This document shows, piece after piece, positions 40,305-48,379 of a stretch of 64,000 bases of DNA. Source of the stretch: Stenotrophomonas africana. GTDB taxonomy: Bacteria > Pseudomonadota > Gammaproteobacteria > Xanthomonadales > Xanthomonadaceae. The notes under the pieces were generated by a model. It saw only the letters and a list, made by a program, of their open reading frames with translations, had not been told where the DNA came from and did no database searches. Location of the stretch: positions 310,001 to 374,000 of the forward strand of contig NZ_JABEME010000004.1 of assembly GCF_013004645.1 (NCBI RefSeq), given 5' to 3'. The number at the start of each line of letters is the position of its first letter. Positions within the stretch are counted from its first letter, which is position 1. A program made the translations under genes and the position numbers.

Positions 40305-41300
40305 TCAGGCCGCCGAAGACAGCGCCGTTTCCCCGCCGATCAGGCGGTCGAAGTACTCGGTGGTCAATGCGATCTGGCTCTGCGGATCTTCGGCACGGTT
40401 GACCACGGCGCGGAAGGCGGCGTTCTCCGGCCGGTCCCTGGCATACCAGCCCAGGTGCTTGCGCGCGATGCGCACGCCCTGCGGCTCGCCATAGAACGCG
40501 TGCAGTGCGTGCAGGTGGCCAAGCAGGATGTCGCGCACTTCGGCCAGCGACGGCGGTGCCAGTTCCTCGCCGGTGGCCAGGTAGTGCGCCACTTCGCGGA
40601 AGATCCACGGCCGGCCCTGCGCCGAGCGGCCGATCATCACCGCGTCCACGCCGGTCTGCTCCAACACAAAGGCGGCCTTCTGCGGCGAATCAATATCGCC
40701 GTTGGCGATCACCGGAATGCGCAGCGCAGCCTTGATCTCGCCGATCGTGGCGTACTCGGCCTGGCCGGTGTAGTGCTGGTCGCGGGTACGGCCGTGCACT
40801 GCCAGTGCCGCGATACCGCTGTCCTCGGCGATGCGCGCGATCAGCGGGCCATTGCGATGGTCGCAGTCCCAGCCGGTGCGGATCTTCAGCGTGACCGGCA
40901 CGTCCACCGCGTTGACCACCGCTTCGAGGATGCGTGCCACCAGCTGCTCGTCGCGCATCAGTGCCGAACCGGCCCAGGCGTTGCACACCTTTTTGGCCGG
41001 GCAGCCCATGTTGATGTCGATGATCTGCGCGCCGTGGTCGACGTTGTAGCGCGCGGCCTCGGCCAGCTGCTGCGGTTCGGTGCCGGCGATCTGCACGCTG
41101 ATCGGGGCCGGCTCGCCGTCATGGTCCATGCGGTGGATCGACTTGCGCGTGTTCCAGAAGCGCGGATCGCTGATGGTCATTTCCGAGGCGGCCAGACCCG
41201 CGCCCAGCCGTTTGCACAGCAGGCGGAAGGGCTTGTCGGTGACGCCGGCCATGGGCGCCAGCACGACGTTGGGGGCAATGGTGTAGGGGCCGATCTGCAT
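40305..41300 (-). CDS. dusB: tRNA-dihydrouridine synthase B
   Basis: FMN enzyme that reduces uridine to dihydrouridine in tRNA D-loops. It has 331 residues. Signatures are APMAGVTDKPFR (about 15-26), INMGCPAKKVCNAWAG with the catalytic Cys near 99, VHGRTRDQHYTG and the FMN-binding NGDIDSP. ATG 41300 gives the conserved MQIGPYTIAPN start. In enterics dusB is followed by fis; here it is followed by a SMAG pair and the methyltransferase, so no fis coupling is seen. Confidence 0.93.
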   Translation of the reverse strand: MQIGPYTIAPNVVLAPMAGVTDKPFRLLCKRLGAGLAASEMTISDPRFWNTRKSIHRMDHDGEPAPISVQIAGTEPQQLAEAARYNVDHGAQIIDINMGCPAKKVCNAWAGSALMRDEQLVARILEAVVNAVDVPVTLKIRTGWDCDHRNGPLIARIAEDSGIAALAVHGRTRDQHYTGQAEYATIGEIKAALRIPVIANGDIDSPQKAAFVLEQTGVDAVMIGRSAQGRPWIFREVAHYLATGEELAPPSLAEVRDILLGHLHALHAFYGEPQGVRIARKHLGWYARDRPENAAFRAVVNRAEDPQSQIALTTEYFDRLIGGETALSSAA

Positions 41301-41447
41301 GCGCCCATTGTAGGGCGCGGGCGGCGGTACGGCCGTGTCAGCCCCGCCCCGGTTCAGGCCCATCGGCACCGACCTCATGCCGTACCGGCATCAGCAGATG
41401 CTTGACGGTTGCTTCCGCCGCCCCCAAGGGCGGGCGATGGTAGGCGG

Positions 41448-41879
41448 CTAGCTCAGGCTCTGCCAGGCCTGCCGGGTCCCCAGCGCGAAGGCCAGCCCCA
41501 GGCAGAGGCAGACCAGTGAACTGGCTACCCAGAAGCGCCGGCCGTTGTAGCCGGGCCGGAGCAGCGCCAGTCCAAAGCCCATCGCCGCGCGCAGCAGCAA
41601 CAGCAGGGCGATGCCCGTCAGGACCAGACGACTGGCCGGCAGCGGCGAATGCCAGCCCGCGGCGGCCAGTGCGTACAGCGCCCAGGCCACCAGCACGGCA
41701 GTAATGCCGGCGGTCATCAGCGGCGGCCACCAGTGCCCGGCCTGTGCCAGCCGGACCATACGCTGGCCAGCACCGAAGTACCTGTACCAAGGGGCACCGA
41801 AGGCGATGCAGCCGATATGCAGCAGGGCCGCGATGGCACTGCCGGCGGCCGCGACCAGCAACCAGGGGAATCCGTCCAT
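41448..41879 (-). CDS. Small four-helix membrane protein
   Basis: A 143-residue protein with four hydrophobic segments (about 2-24, 47-70, 80-100, 113-135) and short loops. I do not recognise the family with confidence. The start at 41879 gives MDGFPWLLVAAAG; longer in-frame starts would put a charged stretch in front. It lies between dusB and the LysR gene on the same strand, with 147 bases of featureless sequence on the dusB side. Confidence 0.65.
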   Translation of the reverse strand: MDGFPWLLVAAAGSAIAALLHIGCIAFGAPWYRYFGAGQRMVRLAQAGHWWPPLMTAGITAVLVAWALYALAAAGWHSPLPASRLVLTGIALLLLLRAAMGFGLALLRPGYNGRRFWVASSLVCLCLGLAFALGTRQAWQSLS

Positions 41880-41988
41880 GTCCTGCCCGTGCAAGGAAGC
41901 TGCGCGGATGGTGGGCGAGGGGCAGGGTGTGGGCAATGCGACCGGCAGTCGCAGCCGTTCGATGCGACGGCCGGTGATGGCGCTGTCC

Positions 41989-42906
41989 TCAGCGCGGCGG
42001 ATCGATCTGCAACCCGGCGCCGAGACGGTCCAGCGCCACGTCCACGCGTGGCAGCCGCTGCCGGCCCTGCGACCACAACAGGCGCAGCGGCAGGCCGCGG
42101 CAGTCCAGCGACGGCAGGATCGAGACCAGGCTGCCGCGCGCCAGCGCGTCATCGACCAGCCAGGTGGCCAGCTGCGCGATGCCAAAGCCGGCCTCGACTG
42201 CCGCCACCTGGGCCTCGGCGCTGCCAACCACCAGGCGCGCGCGGGCCTGCAGCGGTGTACTGCGCTGCCCGCCATCGGCCACCTGCCACGGCCCGATGCT
42301 GCCGTCCGCGCGTCCGAACAACACACCGTCATGCCCGGCCAGCTCGGCCGCCGAGCGGGGCTGGCCATGCCGAAGCAGGTAGGCCGGGGAGGCACAGAAG
42401 CGCAGGCATTCGTAACCGAGCAGGCGGCTGCCCAGCGTGGCGGGGAGCGGCTCGGGACCGCCGATGCGTACGGCGAGGTCGACGCCGTCCTCGGCGAGGT
42501 CGCTGAAGCGGTCGCTGAAGGTCACCTGCGGGTGCAACTGCGGAAACTCGGCGGCCAGCTGCAGCAGCAATGGCCAGACTTTGAGGCGCCCGAAGGTGGC
42601 CGGCGCATCCACCCGCAGGCGGCCCACGGGAGCGTCTGCATGCGAGACCAGCACCGACTCGGCATCGGCCAGTTCGCCCAGCACCCGTACGCAGGTGCGG
42701 TAGAAGCCCTCACCGGCCTCGGTCAGGCGAAGGCGGCGCGTGCTGCGTTCGAACAACCGCGCTCCCAGCCGCGCCTCCAGCCGTGCGATGGTCTTGCCCA
42801 CCGCCGAACTGGTCAGGTGCAGGCGTTCGGCGGCGGCAGTGAAGCTGCCGGCATCGGCGGTGGCGACGAAGGCCTCGATGCCGCGCAGGCGCTCGGTGGG
42901 AAGCAT
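41989..42906 (-). CDS. LysR-family transcriptional regulator
   Basis: A 305-residue LysR regulator. The winged helix-turn-helix is at about 5-65 (FVATADAGSFTAAAERLHLT, then SAVGKTIARLEARLGARLF), and the co-inducer domain follows at about 95-300. It diverges from an MFS exporter gene across 92 bases, the common arrangement for a LysR protein that controls its neighbour. I chose ATG 42906; an upstream ATG at 42939 would add 11 residues with no LysR likeness. Confidence 0.9.
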   Translation of the reverse strand: MLPTERLRGIEAFVATADAGSFTAAAERLHLTSSAVGKTIARLEARLGARLFERSTRRLRLTEAGEGFYRTCVRVLGELADAESVLVSHADAPVGRLRVDAPATFGRLKVWPLLLQLAAEFPQLHPQVTFSDRFSDLAEDGVDLAVRIGGPEPLPATLGSRLLGYECLRFCASPAYLLRHGQPRSAAELAGHDGVLFGRADGSIGPWQVADGGQRSTPLQARARLVVGSAEAQVAAVEAGFGIAQLATWLVDDALARGSLVSILPSLDCRGLPLRLLWSQGRQRLPRVDVALDRLGAGLQIDPPR

Positions 42907-42998
42907 GGAGAATGTCTGTCCGGAATCGACGGAAAACATAGCAGTAATCGGAATCCAGGGAGGAAATAGGCTGGCGGCCCCTGTTCTGATGCCCGCCC

Positions 42999-44219
42999 AT
43001 GTCCTCCCTTGATTCCGCCGTGGCCGCTGTCCGCGCCAACGCTCGCGCACGTCTTTCGGTCGTCCTGCTGGCGGTGTCCGCCTTCGTCATCGTCACCACC
43101 GAGTTCCTGATCGTCGGCCTGTTGCCCGCTCTGGCGCGCGACCTTGGCCTGGGCATTGCCCGTGCCGGGCAGCTGGTCACCTTGTTCGCGTTCACCGTGA
43201 TGCTGGCCGGGCCACCATTGACCGCGCTGCTGTCACATGTCGGCCGGCGCCGCCTGTTCGTGGCCATCCTGCTGTTGTTCGCGGGTTCCAACGCGCTGGC
43301 CGCGATGGCCACGCAGTCGTGGCTGCTGGCGCTGGCGCGGGTGCTGCCGGCACTGGCCCTGCCGGTGTTCTGGGGCACCGCCAGTGAGACTGCCGCGCAG
43401 CTGGCTCCTGCAGGGCAGGGAGGTCGTGCGGTCGCGCGGGTCTACCTGGGTATCACCGCCGCAATGCTGTTCGGTATCCCTATGGGTACATTGGCCGCCG
43501 ACGCCCTTGGTTGGCGCGGTAGCTTCTGGCTGTTGGCCGTTCTGTCGCTGTTGATGGCGGGCGCGCTGGCAGTGTGGATGCCGGACACCGTGGCCGGACC
43601 GCGGCGCGCGCTGGGCGAACAGGCACGAGTGCTGCGCCAGCCGCAGTTGCTGGGCCATGTGCTGCTGTCGGTGCTGGTGTTCACCGCGATGTTTGCTGCC
43701 TACACCTACCTGGCCGATGTGCTGGAGCGGCTGATGCAGGTACCGGCGGCACAGGTGGGCTGGTGGCTGATGGGCTTCGGAGCTGTCGGGTTGATCGGCA
43801 ATGCACTGGGTGGGCGCTGGGTCGATCGCGCGCCGCTGGGCGCGACCCTGATGTTCTGCGCGGTGCTGGCGCTGGGCATGCTGGCCAGTGTCGGGCTGGC
43901 CGGCCACGGCACATTCGTGCTCATCGCACTGGCCCTGTGGGGCGTGGCGCATACCGCGTTGTTCCCCTTGTGCCAGGTGCGGGTGATGCGTGCGGCGCCC
44001 CAGGCGCAGGCGCTGGCGGGAACCTTGAATGTGTCCGCGGCCAACGCCGGAATCGGCCTGGGCGCGCTGCTGGGAGGTGGGGCCATCGAACGCTTCGGGC
44101 TTGCCTCGCTGGGCGTGGTGGCCGCTGCCGTGGCGCTGCTGGCAATCGTCGCGGGCCTGCTGCTGCGGCGGCTTGCCCGGTCTCGTTCATCCATGCATGG
44201 CGTCGATCTGCCTCATTGA
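42999..44219 (+). CDS. MFS transporter, DHA1 family
   Basis: A 406-residue major facilitator with 12 predicted membrane segments and the usual central loop. The start region VIVTTEFLIVGLLPALARDL is the DHA1 (SotB/AraJ/YdhP-like) signature, and the loop-2 motif is LTALLSHVGRRRLF. These proteins export sugars, purine ribosides or drugs; the substrate is unknown. It diverges from the LysR gene, which probably controls it. A terminator follows 13 bases after the stop. Confidence 0.88.
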   Translation: MSSLDSAVAAVRANARARLSVVLLAVSAFVIVTTEFLIVGLLPALARDLGLGIARAGQLVTLFAFTVMLAGPPLTALLSHVGRRRLFVAILLLFAGSNALAAMATQSWLLALARVLPALALPVFWGTASETAAQLAPAGQGGRAVARVYLGITAAMLFGIPMGTLAADALGWRGSFWLLAVLSLLMAGALAVWMPDTVAGPRRALGEQARVLRQPQLLGHVLLSVLVFTAMFAAYTYLADVLERLMQVPAAQVGWWLMGFGAVGLIGNALGGRWVDRAPLGATLMFCAVLALGMLASVGLAGHGTFVLIALALWGVAHTALFPLCQVRVMRAAPQAQALAGTLNVSAANAGIGLGALLGGGAIERFGLASLGVVAAAVALLAIVAGLLLRRLARSRSSMHGVDLPH

Positions 44220-44232
44220 AAGGCAAACAAAA

Positions 44233-44260
44233 AAGCCCGGGTGTCTGCACACCCGGGCTT
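44233..44260. terminator. Bidirectional intrinsic terminator
   Basis: The 12-bp stem AAGCCCGGGTGT / ACACCCGGGCTT (44233-44244 with 44249-44260) has a CTGC loop. It has an A-run on the left and a T-containing right flank, so it can end both the MFS gene and the convergent ribokinase gene. Confidence 0.9.
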
Positions 44261-44264
44261 CTTC

Positions 44265-44287
44265 ATCCACGCGTGGCGTGGATCTAC
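44265..44287 (-). repeat. Single SMAG unit supplying a stop codon
   Basis: On the minus strand it reads GTAGATCCACGCCACGCGTG then GAT. The TAG of its GTAG end (44286-44284) is the ribokinase stop codon. Confidence 0.75.
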
Positions 44288-45249
44288 TTTGCTTCAGCGT
44301 CGGCCGGGGTGAAGCGCGGCATGGCTGCAGCAGCGCCTTCCTTCTCGGTCGAACGGCCGGCGAACTGGTTGGCGAAGCGCACGTGGCGGGCGAACGGGGC
44401 GTCGGCCACCTGCGCCAGCGACGCGGCCAGCGCACCGTTGAAGGCGTCACCGGCACCGGTGGTGTCGATGGCCTGCACCTGTTCGGCACCCACGCGGTAG
44501 TACGGCTGGGTATCGCCGCGCAGGTTCTCGTCGGCATGCGACACGAACACGCCCACCGAACCCAGGGTCACCACCACCGTGCCGTTGCCGACCAGCTTGC
44601 GGCACAGCGCATGCAGGCTGGCGCCATCCAGCGCCGCGACGTCGTTGGCATCCACACGCTCGCCCACATGGCGGCCGAGCAGGGCGGCGAACTCGGTCTC
44701 GTTCGGGGTGATCACGTCGGCCAGCTTGAGCAGGCCGATGGTCGAGGGGGCATCGGCCGGTGCGGTGTTGAGCACGGTGGTGACGCCGGCCTCGCGGGCC
44801 GTGGCCAGTGCCGCTTCGATGGTCTGCACCGGCGATTCCAGCTGCACCAGCACCACCTTGGCGCTGGTCAGCAGGGCCTGCTGCTGTTGCAGGAAGTCGG
44901 TGCTGAGCGCGGCATTGGCACCCGGGCCGATCACGATGGTGTTGCGGCCACGGGCATCGACATAGATGCCGGCGGTGCCGGTTGGTTCGCTGCTGGCTTC
45001 GGCGATCAGGCCGAAGCCGTCCTGCGCGGCCAGCTCACGGGCGGTGGCGCCACCAGCGTCATCGCCCAGCGCGCACACGAAGTGAGTGTCGGCACCCGCG
45101 CGGCAGGCCGCCACGGCCTGGTTGAAGCCCTTGCCACCGGGGCCGGTGCTGTAACGGCCGGCAATGGTCGCACCCGGTGCCGGCAGCGACTCGCACCGCC
45201 ACACGTGATCGACATTGAAGGAACCGACGACAACGACACTGCTGCTCAT
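44284..45249 (-). CDS. rbsK: Ribokinase
   Basis: PfkB-family kinase that phosphorylates ribose to ribose 5-phosphate. It has 321 residues. The N-terminal signature is GSFNVDHVWRCESLPAPG, with GPGGKGFNQAVAAC near 38-51, and the catalytic anion-hole motif is DTTGAGDAFNGALAASL near 265-281. The stop codon TAG comes from a SMAG repeat. It lies 25 bases downstream of nupC on the same strand, so it probably uses ribose freed from imported nucleosides. ATG 45249 gives the family N terminus. Confidence 0.93.
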   Translation of the reverse strand: MSSSVVVVGSFNVDHVWRCESLPAPGATIAGRYSTGPGGKGFNQAVAACRAGADTHFVCALGDDAGGATARELAAQDGFGLIAEASSEPTGTAGIYVDARGRNTIVIGPGANAALSTDFLQQQQALLTSAKVVLVQLESPVQTIEAALATAREAGVTTVLNTAPADAPSTIGLLKLADVITPNETEFAALLGRHVGERVDANDVAALDGASLHALCRKLVGNGTVVVTLGSVGVFVSHADENLRGDTQPYYRVGAEQVQAIDTTGAGDAFNGALAASLAQVADAPFARHVRFANQFAGRSTEKEGAAAAMPRFTPADAEAK

Positions 45250-45274
45250 AGGGAATCTTTTCTCAACCAAGGGT

Positions 45275-46573
45275 TCAACTGAAGTGCGTCAGCACGCCGG
45301 CGATGGTCGCCGTCATGAAGGTGGCAATGGTACCGCCCAGCACGGCGCGCAGGCCGAACTTGGCCAGGTCGTGGCGACGTTCCGGGGCCAGGCCGCCGAT
45401 ACCGCCGATCTGGATCGCGATCGAGCTGAAGTTGGCGAAGCCGCACAGCGCGTAGGTTGCGATCAGTCGACCTTCCTCGGACAGGCTCACGCCGGCGATC
45501 TGGCCGTTCACGATCTGCGACAGCTCGGTGTAGGCCACGAACTCGTTGATCACGACCTTCTGGCCGATCAGCGAACCAACGGTGGTGGCATCGGCCCACG
45601 GGGTGCCGATCACCCAGGCGATCGGGGCCAGTACGTAGCCGAAGATGGTCGACAGGTTGGTCGGCTTGCCGATGGCGGCGGCCAGGCCGGTCACATCGCC
45701 GATCCAGGTCAGCGGTGCGTTCAGCAGCGCGATGAGGGCGATGAAGGCCAGCAGCATCGCGCCGATATTCAGCGCCAGCTTCAGGCCGTCGCCGGCGCCG
45801 GCAGCGGCCGCGTCGATGATGTTGCTGGAGGTCTTTTCGACTTCCATCTTCACCGTGCCGCGGGTGAGCGGGGTGCCGGTTTCCGGAATCAGCAGCTTGG
45901 CCACGACCAGGGTGGCCGGTGCGGCCATGATGCTGGCCGCCAGCAGGTGCTTGGCGTAGAAGGCCTGCTGCGCCGGATCACCGCCGCCGAGCATGCCCAC
46001 GTAGGCCGCCAGCACGCCGCCGGCGATGTGCGCCATGCCGCCGATCATCATGGTCAGCAGCTCGGACTGGGTCATCTTGGCGATGTACGGGCGCACGGTC
46101 AGCGGCGCCTCGGTCTGGCCGATGAAGACGCTGGCGCAGACGCTGGTGGTTTCCGCACCCGACACGCGCATCACCTTGGTGATCGACCAGGCCATCACGC
46201 GCACGATGCCCTGCATGATGTTGAGGTGGTACATCACCCCCATCAGCGCAGAGAAGAAGATGATGGTCGGCAACACCTGGAAGGCGAAGATGAAGCCGTA
46301 ATTCTTGGTATCCATCAACGAGCCGAAGATGAAGCCCGAGCCCTCGTTGACGAAGCTGAGGATCTTGACGAAGCCCTTGCCCAGCGCATCGAACACATCG
46401 CGTCCGCCCGGCACCAGGATCACCAGCGCCGCGAAGGCGATCTGCAGGGTGATACCGGTGGCAACCAGCTTCCAGTCAACCGCGCGCTTGTTATTGGAAA
46501 ACAACCAGGTGATGCCGATCAGCACCGCCAACCCGAACAGGCCGAAGCCGATCCTGCCCAAACCTTCGACCAT
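45275..46573 (-). CDS. nupC: Concentrative nucleoside transporter (NupC-type)
   Basis: A 432-residue inner-membrane symporter of the CNT family, driving nucleoside uptake with H+ or Na+. It has about ten membrane segments. Family motifs are visible: the GQTEAPLTVRPYIAKM loop (the CNT QTEAP signature) and GFANFSSIAIQIGGIGGLAPE near the end. It is the first gene of a two-gene operon with rbsK, which suggests nucleoside import followed by ribose salvage. The gene after it on the other strand is an aldo/keto reductase. Confidence 0.93.
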   Translation of the reverse strand: MVEGLGRIGFGLFGLAVLIGITWLFSNNKRAVDWKLVATGITLQIAFAALVILVPGGRDVFDALGKGFVKILSFVNEGSGFIFGSLMDTKNYGFIFAFQVLPTIIFFSALMGVMYHLNIMQGIVRVMAWSITKVMRVSGAETTSVCASVFIGQTEAPLTVRPYIAKMTQSELLTMMIGGMAHIAGGVLAAYVGMLGGGDPAQQAFYAKHLLAASIMAAPATLVVAKLLIPETGTPLTRGTVKMEVEKTSSNIIDAAAAGAGDGLKLALNIGAMLLAFIALIALLNAPLTWIGDVTGLAAAIGKPTNLSTIFGYVLAPIAWVIGTPWADATTVGSLIGQKVVINEFVAYTELSQIVNGQIAGVSLSEEGRLIATYALCGFANFSSIAIQIGGIGGLAPERRHDLAKFGLRAVLGGTIATFMTATIAGVLTHFS

Positions 46574-46766
46574 GTGAGTGACTCCCCTGGGGCGTCGCGA
46601 AAAACGGGAAGCCTAGTGCAGGGCAGGGGCCGGGGCAAGAAAAAGCAGCGTGTGCGCGGCCAACGGTACCGATCAGGCCAGCAACGGCAAGGGCTTGCGC
46701 CTGGCGGCGGCAGGTAGAATGGGGTTCGATCCCGGCCCGGATGCGGGCCCGCAACAGGAGATTCGC

Positions 46767-47738
46767 ATGCAATACCGTCGCCTGGGCTCCACCGGCCTGC
46801 CGATTTCAGCCTTGTCCTTCGGCGCCTGGGTGACCTTCGGCGACCAGGTCCCGCGCGATGAGGCCCGCAACCTCGTGGCCGCCGCCTGGGATCATGGCGT
46901 CAACTTCTTCGACAACGCCGAGGGCTATGCCAACGGCCGCGCCGAACAGGTCATGGGTGACGTGATCACCGACCTGCGCCTGCCGCGCGACGGCTTCTGC
47001 GTGTCCAGCAAGGTGTTCTTCGGCAGCGCCAAGGACCCGCGGCCGACCCAGCGCGGCCTGTCGCGCAAGCACGTGACCGACGCCTGCCACGCCGCGCTCA
47101 AGCGCCTGCGGGTGGACTACCTGGACCTTTATTACTGCCATCGCCCGGATCCGGATGCACCGATTGCCGAGACCGTGCACGCCATGGACACTCTCGTGCG
47201 CCAGGGAAAGATCCTCTACTGGGGCACCTCGGAATGGTCGGCGGTGCAGATCCAGCAGGCGCTGGACATCGCCGAGGCGCGCAACCTGCAGGGCCCGTCG
47301 ATGGAGCAGCCCCAGTACAACCTGCTGCACCGCGAACGCGTCGAGGTCGAGTATGCGCCGCTGTACGCCCGCGCTGGCCTGGGCACCACCATCTTCTCGC
47401 CGCTGGCCTCGGGCCTGCTCACCGGCAAGTACGACCGGGGCATCCCGGCCGACGCTCGGCTGGGGCGGGAAGGCATGGAGTGGCTGCAGGATCTGGTGCT
47501 GGGGGACGACACCGAGGCCCGCCTGGCCCAGGTGCGTCGTTTCAGCGAGGTGGCGCGCGTGCTGGGGCACGCCCCTGCCACGTTGGCCATTGCATGGTGC
47601 CTGCGCAACCCGAACGTTTCCAGCGTGATCCTCGGCGCCAGCCGGGTCAGCCAGCTGCTGCAGAACCTGAAGGCACTGGACGTGCTGGAGCAGGTCGACG
47701 CGGGCGGCTGGGCGCAGGTCGAAGCCGTCTTCGCCTGA
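46767..47738 (+). CDS. Aldo/keto reductase, Kv-beta-like
   Basis: A 323-residue NADPH-dependent oxidoreductase of the AKR6/Kv-beta (YghZ-like) group. The catalytic tetrad is visible: Asp and Tyr in FFDNAEGYA, Lys in SSKVFFG and His in YYCHRPD. The C-terminal cofactor strand is SVILGASRVSQLLQNL. Substrates are usually aldehydes; none is certain. ATG 46767 follows an AGGAG ribosome site and gives MQYRRLGSTGLPI, the family start. It diverges from nupC. Confidence 0.9.
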   Translation: MQYRRLGSTGLPISALSFGAWVTFGDQVPRDEARNLVAAAWDHGVNFFDNAEGYANGRAEQVMGDVITDLRLPRDGFCVSSKVFFGSAKDPRPTQRGLSRKHVTDACHAALKRLRVDYLDLYYCHRPDPDAPIAETVHAMDTLVRQGKILYWGTSEWSAVQIQQALDIAEARNLQGPSMEQPQYNLLHRERVEVEYAPLYARAGLGTTIFSPLASGLLTGKYDRGIPADARLGREGMEWLQDLVLGDDTEARLAQVRRFSEVARVLGHAPATLAIAWCLRNPNVSSVILGASRVSQLLQNLKALDVLEQVDAGGWAQVEAVFA

Positions 47739-47808
47739 ACCCTGGGGCCGACCGGGCCTCGGGGGCCTCGGTCGGGCCGCCTTGGCCGAGGGAACAGGAA
47801 CGGGAACG

Positions 47809-47886
47809 GTAGAGTCGACTGTTAGTCGACTGCTTCGAATAACCGACTGCTTCGAGCAACAGCAGTCGACTAACAGTCGACTCTAC
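47809..47886. repeat. SMAG-type 26-bp perfect inverted repeat
   Basis: Arms of 26 bases (47809-47834 and 47861-47886) are exact reverse complements, beginning GTAGAGTCGACTGTTAGTCG and ending in CTAC. Each arm contains GTCGACTGTTAGTCGAC. It lies between the aldo/keto reductase and hemP genes. Confidence 0.9.
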
Positions 47887-47918
47887 ATACCTGCCTCGCC
47901 ATTTAATTGATGCGATCT

Positions 47919-47938
47919 ATCGAATTTCGGAATTCGAT
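47919..47938. promoter_or_regulatory. Inverted repeat in the hemP promoter region
   Basis: ATCGAATT, TCGG, AATTCGAT: a perfect 8-bp inverted repeat 46 bases upstream of the Fur box, in the only AT-rich stretch nearby. It is a candidate second operator. Confidence 0.5.
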
Positions 47939-47983
47939 CATTAATCTCATCAATGAAAGTGAGAATGGTTGTTGATTGTCAAC

Positions 47984-48002
47984 TGAGAATCATTATCATT
48001 TA
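47984..48002 (+). promoter_or_regulatory. Fur box upstream of hemP
   Basis: TGAGAATCATTATCATTTA matches the 19-bp Fur consensus well in its right half (the run AATCATTATC is exact). A weaker gAGAAT-like half site lies at about 47960. It is 24 bases upstream of the hemP start, so iron-dependent repression of the haem operon is expected. Confidence 0.85.
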
Positions 48003-48025
48003 ACTCGTCCCTCGCACGAGTCCAG

Positions 48026-48226
48026 ATGCTCATGAATGCTCAACCTGTACTGCTGCGCCCCGAAACGCTGACCCTCCGCGATCGTCCCGTCCGTGTCGTT
48101 CCGCCGGAAGAGGTCATCGACAGCGAAGCCCTGCTCAAGGGCCGTCGTGAAATCCTGATCCAGCACGGCGACCGCTTCTATCGCCTGCGGCACACCAGCA
48201 ACGACAAGCTGATCCTGACCAAGTAA
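48026..48226 (+). CDS. hemP: Hemin uptake protein HemP
   Basis: A 66-residue protein. The second half matches the HemP/YdiE family (EALLKGRREILIQHGDRFYR, then LRHTSNDKLILTK). HemP proteins raise haem-receptor expression or uptake in other proteobacteria. A second ATG two codons later (48032) is possible. The Fur box is just upstream and the receptor gene follows after 153 bases. That gap holds GGTCGCCC at 48236 and GGGCGACC at 48279, which can pair as a long hairpin. Confidence 0.9.
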   Translation: MLMNAQPVLLRPETLTLRDRPVRVVPPEEVIDSEALLKGRREILIQHGDRFYRLRHTSNDKLILTK

Positions 48227-48379
48227 TCGCGGTCTGGTCGCCCGCCTCCCTCCCTCCTGCCGGCAGCGCCGACAGGGTGGGCGACCCGTCCGCTCCCGCT
48301 CTCTCCCCCTCGGTCTACCGCGTGCACCTTCCAGGTGTGCCGGTAACCGGGGGTTCCCCTGCCTGACCGAACGAACCCG

